NCBI GenBank assembly: GCA_003645605.1 | Contig: QNAY01000118.1 | Span: 1-5,305 of the forward strand | Reading direction: 5' to 3' | DNA: 5,305 nt | Source of the DNA: Thermodesulfobacteriota bacterium | Lineage (GTDB): Bacteria; Desulfobacterota; Dissulfuribacteria; Dissulfuribacterales; UBA3076 | Shown here: positions 1-5,305 of the stretch, piece after piece | How the letters are laid out: each line of letters starts with the position of its first letter | How positions within the stretch are numbered: position 1 is the stretch's first letter | Translations under genes and position numbers: made by a program | The notes under the pieces: generated by a model | The model's input: the letters and a program-made list of their open reading frames with translations, nothing else | Told to the model about the DNA's origin: nothing | Database searches by the model: none

Positions 1-120
1 ACTAACCAAAACTGTCATTTCGAGCAAAGCGAGAAATCTTATAGTACTGAAAATACAGGCATTAAAGATTTCTCCCTACGGTCGAAATGACAAAAAGAGG
101 GGTTTTCGTTCAGGCACTAA
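1..120 (+). repeat. MITE-like palindromic repeat, copy A (5' end cut off by the window)
   Basis: Bases 1-102 match 5204-5305 at 101 of 102 positions; the only difference is A43 versus C5246. The element has an inner imperfect palindrome: arm 13-40 (TGTCATTTCGA, 7-base middle, GAGAAATCTT) pairs with arm 65-92, with 4 mismatches in 28, all in the middle 7 bases; the loop is 24 bases. The right end, GTTTTCGTTCAGGCACTAA (102-120), is the inverse of the left end of copy B with one mismatch, so the complete unit has about 19-base terminal inverted repeats and an inferred length of about 137 bases. It has no coding capacity. This is the structure of a non-autonomous MITE, though a REP/BIME-like dispersed hairpin is an alternative. 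It ends 28 bases before the start codon of the synthetase gene, so it lies in or next to that operon's promoter or leader. Confidence 0.85.
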
Positions 121-148
121 CTAAATTCACAAAATGGATCTATAAAAA

Positions 149-2251
149 ATGCTAGAAGCTCTGCTCCATCCAAAAAACGTCGCGGTAATCGGGGCATCGA
201 GGACGCCTGGAAAGGTGGGCTATGAGATAGTAGCCAACCTGATCAATGGTGGTTTTGCCGGTGATATAATACCTGTTAATCCGTCAGCAGACCAGATTCT
301 CGGGCTCAAATGCTACAAAATCCTCAAAGATTATGAAGGAACTGTGGACTTGGGCGTTGTGACCGTTCCCCAGCAGAATGTCATGGCGGCAGTACAGTCC
401 TCTATAGAGGCGGGGGTAAAGGCCTTTGCCGTAATTACCGCCGGGTATAGGGAAACAGGCGAAGAAGGTGCAAGGCTTGAACAGGAATTGGCAGGGCTTT
501 GCAGGGCTCACAATGTACGTCTGCTTGGGCCTAACTGTCTGGGCATTATGAACAGGCAGCACCACATGAATGCCTCGTTTGCCGGGGACATGCCTGAAGC
601 AGGAGGCATATCGGTCTTTTCCCAATCAGGGGCACTGTGTACGGCCATTGTGGATTCGTCTGTAACAGGACATTTCGGGCTTGCAAAACTTATAAGCCTC
701 GGCAACAAAGCGGATCTCACGGAAGTGGATTTCATGAGGGCCCTTGCCAGGGATGACGATACAAAGGTAATCGTTGGATATCTTGAAGATATAGCTTCCG
801 GTGACGAATTTGTGAAAGCGGCGGAAGATGCCTGTTCCATCAAGCCGGTAGTAATTCTCAAGGCTGGGACTACCCCCGCAGGTCTGAAGGCCGCCTCTTC
901 TCACACAGGAGGTCTTGCCGGAGCTGACATGGCCTATGGTGCGGCTTTTAGACGCTCGGGAGTAATCCGGGCGGATAATTTTCAGGCCCTTTTTGACTAT
1001 GCATCGGCCCTGGCAATGCAGCCCCTTCCCAAGGGTGACCGTGTTCTGATTATTACAAACGCCGGCGGGCCGGGCACAATGGCTGCTGATGCTGTAGAAA
1101 AATCCGGCATGACCGTCGCGGCCCTGGCCTACAGTACGGCAGCCGCCCTTAAAGGAAAACTTCCACGGGCATCAAGTACGGGAAATCCCGTGGATGTGCT
1201 GGGCGACGCTGATCCGGAAAGATATGCCATTGCATTGAGCACAGCCCAGGACGATGATTCAGTAGACGCCATCATCGTAATCCTGACACCACAGGCCATG
1301 ACAAAACCTGCTGAAACCGCAAGGGCCATTGCCGATTGCATAAGAGCCGACAAACCTGTTATCGCGGCATTCATGGGGGGCAAGCATGTAATGCCGGGAA
1401 ACGAGGAACTGGTTGCTGCCGGGCTGCCAGTCTATAACTCACCTGAACGGGCAGTCGGGGCCCTCAAGGCCATGTACGAATATTCAGTATGGCGACAGCG
1501 TCCACCGCGGATAGTGACACGCTTCAGAGTTCATCGCCGGCGAGTGGAACGGATTATTGCCCGGCATCTGAGGACCAAAAGGACCCATGTTGGGGATATT
1601 AAAGCCAAGCAGATCCTGAGTGCTTATGGCTTCAGGATACCGGAAGGCCACCTGGCAAGCACCACTGAAGAGGCTGTAGAAGCTGCGGAGCAAATAGGCT
1701 ACCCGGTAGCTATAAAAATCGTCTCACCAAATATTATCCATAAAACAGACCTCGGTGGCGTAAAATTACACCTGTCTACGGCTGATGACGTCAGAGACGC
1801 ATTTGACCTGATGATGCTCAGGATGAACCAGGTTGCACCTGAGGCCAATATCGAAGGCATTTACGTAGAAAAAATGCTGGCACGGGGCATGGAAGTCATC
1901 ATAGGCATGAGCCGTGATCCACAATTTGGTCCAATGCTCATGTTCGGGCTTGGGGGCATATTTGTCGAGGTAATGAAAGACGTTACCTTTCATCTGGCCC
2001 CTATCACCACGGAAGAGGCGTTTCAGATGCTTAAAAGCACCAGGTCCTATGAGATGCTTAAAGGGACCCGTGGAAAAAGAGGAGTGGATTTTGCCGCAAT
2101 AGCTAACGGACTTCAACGCATCAGCCAGTTGGTTACGGATTACCCTGAGATTATCGAGCTGGATATTAATCCATTTATTGTCGGAGACATCGGAACAGAA
2201 CCATTTGTGGCCGATGCCCGAATGACCTTGACTCACCAAGAGACCAAATAA
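149..2251 (+). CDS. Acetate/acyl-CoA ligase (ADP/NDP-forming), fused alpha-beta type
   Basis: Probably catalyses acyl-CoA + ADP + Pi <-> carboxylate + CoA + ATP in the cytoplasm, with acetyl-CoA the usual but unproven substrate. Domain order: CoA-binding Rossmann-like domain (about residues 5-100, with VAVIGAS at 11-17); succinyl-CoA-ligase-like domains (about 145-460, with SQSG at 158-161, the SSHTGG motif whose His252 is the expected phosphohistidine, and ITNAGGPG at 302-309); a very basic Arg-rich linker (about 462-495); and an ATP-grasp domain (about 495-697) with HKTDLGG, whose His531 matches the second phosphorylated histidine of archaeal ACD beta subunits. The 700-residue length fits fused ACDs and the synthetase-like part of Pat proteins, but no GNAT domain follows. 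The ATG at 149 puts P8 and VAVIGAS where the family expects them; the ribosome site is weak (GGAT at 136-139). First gene of a pair with the downstream transferase. Family assignment is firm; substrate is not. Confidence 0.93.
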   Translation: MLEALLHPKNVAVIGASRTPGKVGYEIVANLINGGFAGDIIPVNPSADQILGLKCYKILKDYEGTVDLGVVTVPQQNVMAAVQSSIEAGVKAFAVITAGYRETGEEGARLEQELAGLCRAHNVRLLGPNCLGIMNRQHHMNASFAGDMPEAGGISVFSQSGALCTAIVDSSVTGHFGLAKLISLGNKADLTEVDFMRALARDDDTKVIVGYLEDIASGDEFVKAAEDACSIKPVVILKAGTTPAGLKAASSHTGGLAGADMAYGAAFRRSGVIRADNFQALFDYASALAMQPLPKGDRVLIITNAGGPGTMAADAVEKSGMTVAALAYSTAAALKGKLPRASSTGNPVDVLGDADPERYAIALSTAQDDDSVDAIIVILTPQAMTKPAETARAIADCIRADKPVIAAFMGGKHVMPGNEELVAAGLPVYNSPERAVGALKAMYEYSVWRQRPPRIVTRFRVHRRRVERIIARHLRTKRTHVGDIKAKQILSAYGFRIPEGHLASTTEEAVEAAEQIGYPVAIKIVSPNIIHKTDLGGVKLHLSTADDVRDAFDLMMLRMNQVAPEANIEGIYVEKMLARGMEVIIGMSRDPQFGPMLMFGLGGIFVEVMKDVTFHLAPITTEEAFQMLKSTRSYEMLKGTRGKRGVDFAAIANGLQRISQLVTDYPEIIELDINPFIVGDIGTEPFVADARMTLTHQETK

Positions 2252-2253
2252 TG
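2238..2253 (+). promoter_or_regulatory. Ribosome binding site and TAATG stop/start overlap
   Basis: AAGAGA at 2238-2243 is a moderate Shine-Dalgarno sequence 7 bases before the ATG at 2251. The final A of the upstream TAA stop is the first base of this ATG, giving a one-base overlap. Such overlaps usually indicate translational coupling and roughly matched production of the two proteins. It also fixes the start of the fusion gene. Confidence 0.65.
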
Positions 2254-4131
2254 AACAAACCAAACCAGACAGTATACGACCCAAACTGGCAGGATAAATA
2301 TAAGGACATGATCGCCACTCCCAGGCAGGCGGTCTCGCATCTGCGGCCCGGGCAGCGAGTATTTATCGGAACAGGGTGCGGAGAACCGAAAGAACTGGTC
2401 AAGGCCCTGACCGACCGGGCTTCTAAACTGGCCGACATGGAGATTATCCAACTACTTACCCTGGGCGAGGCCCCTTATGCCGACAAGGAACTTGCCGATT
2501 GCTTTCTGGTAAACAGCTTTTTTGTTGCGGAAAATGTCAGGGGGCTTATTCAGGAAGGGCTCGGCAAATATACACCTATCTTTCTATCAGATATTCCCAG
2601 GCTTTTCAGTTCAGGGCAGTTACCTCTGGATGCGGCCCTTATACAGGTCACACCTCCGGATGAGCGCGGGAGAGTGAGCCTTGGGATCTCTGTAGATATT
2701 GTCAAGAGTGCCGCGGAAAACGCCTCGCTTGTCATTGCACAGATCAACCCCCGGATGCCCAGGACCCTGGGAGACAGTTTTATTGATATCTATGATCTGG
2801 ATTTTCTGGTCCCTGTGGACACGCCCATTTTTGAAGCAACCTTGCCTGAAGATACGGAAGTGGCTCGCAAGATCGGAGAGCGCATCGCGGCCCTGGTGGA
2901 AGACGGATCAACTATTGAGGTGGGGATCGGACGGATACCCCACGCAACAGTTGATTTCCTGAAGAAAAAGCAAAATCTCGGTGTACATACTGAGATGTTT
3001 ACAGACAACATCATAGATCTGGTGGAATCCGGAGCTGTAACAGGTGCTAAAAAGACCCTTGACAGGGGTAAAATTGTTGCCAGTTTCTGTTTGGGGACCC
3101 GCAGACTCTATGACTATATCCACAACAATCCCCTCTTCTCTTTTCGTCCCACCGAGTATGTCAATGACCCCTTTATTATTGCCAAACAGCATAAAATGGT
3201 GGCTATTAACACGGCATTGGAAATAGACCTTACAGGCCAGGTCTGCGCGGATTCTCTCGGCACCAAATTCTACTCAGGTATCGGCGGACAGGTAGATTTT
3301 AACAGTGGCGCAGCCAGATCATACGGGGGAAAAGCGATTATAGCGCTGCCGTCTACCACGGCGGACGGAACCACTTCACGAATCGTTGGAAAACTGAGCC
3401 CCGGTGCCGGGGTAGTAACCACCCGCGGGGACGTACATTACGTTGTAACCGAGTACGGAGTGGCCTATCTTCACGGCAAAAGCGTCCGGGACAGGGCACT
3501 GGCACTGATCAGCATTGCCCACCCGCGTTTCCTGGAAACGCTCCTTAAGGAGGCTATTGAAGCCAAATATCTCCGAAAAGAACTTGCCGATGTGGGAGAG
3601 AGCTTCATTGTAGCTCCACACGAGGCAAAAACATCATTGCTTTTAGATGATGGGACGAAAATCAATTTCAGGCCCATACACCCCACTGACGAACCGAAAA
3701 TGAAGGACCTACTGTACACCCTCTCTCTGGATGCCGTGTACTCCCGTTTCATGACACACGTACAGCGTTTCCCCTATAAGCAGGTCAAAGACTTCGTGTA
3801 CATTGACCATAGAAAAGAAGTGGCCATTGTAGGCGTCCTGCCTGAGGCCCATGGGGAAGATATCATTGCAGTAGGTCGATACTACCTGGACCCGCGAACC
3901 AACCGCGCAGAAGTCGCATTTGTGGTCCGCGACGAGTGGCAAGGTCGCGGAATAGGCAAATTTCTGTTCAGACACCTTACGACTATTGCCAAACGGCATG
4001 GTATCACCGGATTCACTGCTGAAGTCCTGCGAAACAACAAAAGAATGCAGGCTGTTTTCAATAACAGTGATTTGAGAGTTGGAAGCAAACTGAGTGATGA
4101 CATCTACAGCTTTGAGATGGACTTTGATTAA
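2251..4131 (+). CDS. Bifunctional acetyl-CoA hydrolase/transferase with C-terminal GNAT acetyltransferase domain
   Basis: Residues about 10-445 form an acetyl-CoA hydrolase/transferase of the 4-hydroxybutyrate CoA-transferase/Cat1 group, which moves CoA between acyl-CoA and a free acid through a glutamyl-CoA intermediate. Visible marks are GIGRIP (225-230), HTEMF with Glu248 as the probable catalytic glutamate, GGQVDF (345-350), and the C-terminal stretch LPSTTADGTTSRI followed by VVTEYGVAYLHGKS. A linker leads to a GNAT domain (about 465-626) with FRPIHPTDEP near its start, EVAFVVRDEWQGRGIGK, and the acetyl-CoA pyrophosphate loop Q564-x-x-G567-x-G569. This domain resembles the GNAT of Pat/PatZ protein acetyltransferases. 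Plain members of the transferase family are about 430-450 residues, so the extra 160-180 residues are a real in-frame fusion. No signal peptide or membrane segment is seen. It is coupled to the synthetase gene by TAATG, suggesting a shared role in acyl-CoA turnover; the target of the GNAT domain is unknown. Confidence 0.92.
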   Translation: MNKPNQTVYDPNWQDKYKDMIATPRQAVSHLRPGQRVFIGTGCGEPKELVKALTDRASKLADMEIIQLLTLGEAPYADKELADCFLVNSFFVAENVRGLIQEGLGKYTPIFLSDIPRLFSSGQLPLDAALIQVTPPDERGRVSLGISVDIVKSAAENASLVIAQINPRMPRTLGDSFIDIYDLDFLVPVDTPIFEATLPEDTEVARKIGERIAALVEDGSTIEVGIGRIPHATVDFLKKKQNLGVHTEMFTDNIIDLVESGAVTGAKKTLDRGKIVASFCLGTRRLYDYIHNNPLFSFRPTEYVNDPFIIAKQHKMVAINTALEIDLTGQVCADSLGTKFYSGIGGQVDFNSGAARSYGGKAIIALPSTTADGTTSRIVGKLSPGAGVVTTRGDVHYVVTEYGVAYLHGKSVRDRALALISIAHPRFLETLLKEAIEAKYLRKELADVGESFIVAPHEAKTSLLLDDGTKINFRPIHPTDEPKMKDLLYTLSLDAVYSRFMTHVQRFPYKQVKDFVYIDHRKEVAIVGVLPEAHGEDIIAVGRYYLDPRTNRAEVAFVVRDEWQGRGIGKFLFRHLTTIAKRHGITGFTAEVLRNNKRMQAVFNNSDLRVGSKLSDDIYSFEMDFD

Positions 4132-4926
4132 TCAAAAACCGAACTCCGCTACCAGGAAAGTATGGTCCGAGGGCTTTTGAGCAAGCCTTGGAGTGATATC
4201 TATGTATGCATTTTCAGCACGTTCCGCCAATGCAGCCGTAGCAAGTATGTGATCTATACGCCAGCCTAAATGCCTCTTAACTGCATTGGGTATCCTGTAG
4301 TCGTAAAACGTATACTGGTCCGGATCCGTATTAAGTTTCCGGAATACATCAATAAATCCCCATGCCTTGACCTTCTCCAACGCTTTGCGAGCATCTTCAT
4401 GGAAACAGACATGATCTACATGGCTATCCGGAGCATAAACGTCTCTTGACTCAGGGGCAACATTGAGGTCTCCGCACCAGAGCAATGGTTCGTCCGGGGA
4501 ATAATTCCTATCAAACAGGTCTCTTAACCTTTCGAACCACCTTAGCTTGATTTGAAAATACATGTGGTCCAAGGCCCTACCCTGAGGAACATACGCATTA
4601 ACAACATTAATATCCTTTACAACACACCGGATAAGCCTGGCTTCATCCTCCGGACTGTTTTCGGGGTCATCAAAACCAACAGCCATGTCTTTTATCTCGT
4701 GTTTGCCGGCAATCGCAACGCCATTGTAAGACTTCTGACCCTTGTAGATCACATTATAGCCAATTTTATTAAATGCTTCTTTTGGAAAATCCTTATCCTG
4801 CGCCTTTGTTTCCTGCATGCAAAGCACATCAACCGGATTTTTTTCAAGCCAGGGGATCACTATGTGAAGACGTGACCTTATAGAATTTGTGTTAAAGGTG
4901 GCAATGATGAAATTATCATTTTTCAT
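4132..4926 (-). CDS. xth: Exodeoxyribonuclease III (AP endonuclease, ExoIII/Xth family)
   Basis: A Mg-dependent nuclease of the exonuclease-endonuclease-phosphatase fold that cuts DNA at abasic sites and removes 3' blocking groups in base excision repair. All main motifs are present in order: FNTNSIRSR (11-19, Asn12), MQETK with metal-binding Glu39, NAYVPQG with Tyr112, CGDLNVAPE with Asp153 and Asn155, WRIDHILAT (222-230), and SDH with Asp254 and His255. At 264 residues it matches the usual family size (E. coli ExoIII is 268), so it looks complete and active. The ATG at 4926 is supported by AAGGG nine bases upstream. It converges on the CoA-transferase/GNAT gene: its TGA (4132-4134) directly follows that gene's TAA (4129-4131). 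Its composition looks more AT-rich than that of the neighbouring operon. No functional link to the acyl-CoA genes is apparent. Confidence 0.95.
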   Translation of the reverse strand: MKNDNFIIATFNTNSIRSRLHIVIPWLEKNPVDVLCMQETKAQDKDFPKEAFNKIGYNVIYKGQKSYNGVAIAGKHEIKDMAVGFDDPENSPEDEARLIRCVVKDINVVNAYVPQGRALDHMYFQIKLRWFERLRDLFDRNYSPDEPLLWCGDLNVAPESRDVYAPDSHVDHVCFHEDARKALEKVKAWGFIDVFRKLNTDPDQYTFYDYRIPNAVKRHLGWRIDHILATAALAERAENAYIDITPRLAQKPSDHTFLVAEFGF

Positions 4927-4935
4927 ATTCTGAAA

Positions 4936-4940
4936 CCCTT
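4936..4940 (-). promoter_or_regulatory. Ribosome binding site of xth
   Basis: On the minus strand AAGGG lies nine bases before the ATG at 4926-4924. It supports that start codon; the catalytic FNTNS motif follows only about 10 residues later, so no downstream start would keep the whole fold. Confidence 0.6.
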
Positions 4941-4976
4941 GCTGGATTTGGTTCTGGCCGGAAATGGCTGAAAAAA

Positions 4977-5003
4977 CTTTGCGTCTTTGCGCCTTTGCGT
5001 GAG
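4977..5003 (+). repeat. Short tandem TTTGCGNN repeat (CGCAAAG family)
   Basis: Three consecutive 8-base units, TTTGCGTC, TTTGCGCC and TTTGCGTG, occupy 4978-5001, with a C before and AG after. On the xth coding strand this reads as three CGCAAAG units spaced eight bases apart. Sequences of this type occur as dispersed short repeats in many bacterial genomes; that is from general knowledge and was not searched here. It lies about 50 bases upstream of the xth start codon, within the predicted 5' untranslated region. No function can be read from the sequence. Confidence 0.6.
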
Positions 5004-5009
5004 ATTGTT

Positions 5010-5023
5010 CTTTTTATAAAAAG
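5010..5023. other. Perfect 14-base AT-rich palindrome
   Basis: CTTTTTATAAAAAG is fully self-complementary. It lies between the predicted xth promoter and the TTTGCG repeat. It could be a protein-binding site, or merely a chance product of AT-rich DNA; with no loop it is a poor RNA hairpin. Confidence 0.3.
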
Positions 5024-5061
5024 TGTAAACTACTTTTGGTGTTAAATGAAGGATGCCATGT

Positions 5062-5090
5062 ATTCTATAATTTTTTGAACACTTCCTCAA
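5062..5090 (-). promoter_or_regulatory. Possible sigma-70-type promoter for xth
   Basis: On the minus strand TTGAGG (5090-5085; 4 of 6 match to TTGACA) is followed after exactly 17 bases by TAGAAT (5067-5062; 5 of 6 match to TATAAT). Transcription would begin near 5055, giving a leader of about 130 bases before the xth ATG that carries the AT palindrome and the TTTGCG repeat. Found by eye in AT-rich DNA, so chance matches are likely. It is the best candidate in the 260-base upstream region 4927-5186, which otherwise shows no gene. Confidence 0.35.
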
Positions 5091-5186
5091 CAAATATTAA
5101 GAAACGTCCGATAAAATAATATGAGAGAAAGCCCGTCAGTGGACAATATCCTAATCTCCTGACAGTGTTTTCATTTTGGGATTAAA

Positions 5187-5305
5187 TTAGTGTCTGAACG
5201 AAAACTAACCAAAACTGTCATTTCGAGCAAAGCGAGAAATCTTATCGTACTGAAAATACAGGCATTAAAGATTTCTCCCTACGGTCGAAATGACAAAAAG
5301 AGGGG
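5187..5305 (+). repeat. MITE-like palindromic repeat, copy B (3' end cut off by the window)
   Basis: Begins with TTAGTGTCTGAACGAAAAC (5187-5205), the inverse, with one mismatch, of the right end of copy A at 102-120. From 5204 to the window end it repeats bases 1-102 with one substitution (C5246 versus A43). The inner palindrome arms lie at 5216-5243 and 5268-5295. Orientation is the same as copy A, so the two copies form direct repeats about 5.2 kb apart around all three genes. Near-identity suggests recent spread or gene conversion. No transposase is present; mobilisation would need one supplied elsewhere. Confidence 0.85.

Noticed and set aside
13..92. Inner repeat palindrome as a CRISPR repeat or rho-independent terminator
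   Set aside because: No regularly spaced array exists, and no T-run follows the hairpin on either strand, so neither reading fits.
2025..2062. In-frame repeat of AGATGCTTAAA, 27 bases apart, in the synthetase gene
   Set aside because: Falls in the MLKSTRSYEMLKGTRG segment, whose second half is typical of the ATP-grasp family; only 11 bases repeat, so no separate element is supported.
1766..2284. Minus-strand open frame of 172 codons opposite the end of the synthetase gene
   Set aside because: Antisense to the conserved ATP-grasp domain and without recognisable motifs; explained by codon bias of the real gene.
4552..4875. Plus-strand open frame of 107 codons inside xth
   Set aside because: Lies wholly antisense to the well-conserved xth gene, has no ribosome site and resembles no known family; a shadow frame.
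5121..5162. Tiny plus-strand ORF of 13 codons in the xth upstream region
   Set aside because: No Shine-Dalgarno sequence, too short, and no recognisable peptide; expected by chance.
5135..5163. GTCAG...CTGAC inverted repeat upstream of xth
   Set aside because: Arms of only five bases with a 19-base loop; not distinguishable from chance.

Overview
The window holds three intact bacterial protein genes between two near-identical copies of a small palindromic repeat that lie in the same orientation at its two ends. The first two genes form a tight plus-strand pair: a 700-residue fused ADP/NDP-forming acyl-CoA (acetate-CoA) synthetase, then a 626-residue protein that joins an acetyl-CoA hydrolase/transferase to a C-terminal GNAT acetyltransferase domain. 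They overlap by one base (TAATG) and are very likely co-transcribed and translationally coupled. The third gene, exodeoxyribonuclease III (xth), is on the minus strand; its stop codon directly abuts the stop of the fusion gene, with no base between.

Layout: 1-120, repeat copy A (its 5' end lies outside the window); 121-148, short leader; 149-2251, acyl-CoA synthetase; 2251-4131, CoA-transferase/GNAT fusion; 4132-4926, xth (minus strand); 4927-5186, AT-rich upstream region of xth with a possible promoter and a CGCAAAG-type short repeat; 5187-5305, repeat copy B (its 3' end lies outside the window). No RNA gene, CRISPR array or transposase is visible.

Functionally, the synthetase can interconvert acyl-CoA + ADP + Pi and free acid + CoA + ATP, and the transferase can move CoA between carboxylic acids. 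Together they could conserve energy from various acyl-CoAs by way of acetyl-CoA. The GNAT domain resembles the one at the C-terminus of Pat-type protein acetyltransferases, where it is fused to an acyl-CoA synthetase-like domain. Here it sits on the neighbouring transferase instead, so the pair may also link acyl-CoA status to protein acylation; that link is inference. The xth gene is a DNA-repair gene with no evident relation to the pair.

Source: a bacterium, probably anaerobic or acid/syntrophy-oriented. This gene combination and the TGTCATTTCGA...GAGAAATCTT palindromic repeat recall Desulfobacterota and some other environmental phyla, but the sequence alone does not fix the taxon. Both ends of the window fall inside the same repeat, as is common where a draft assembly breaks at dispersed repeats.
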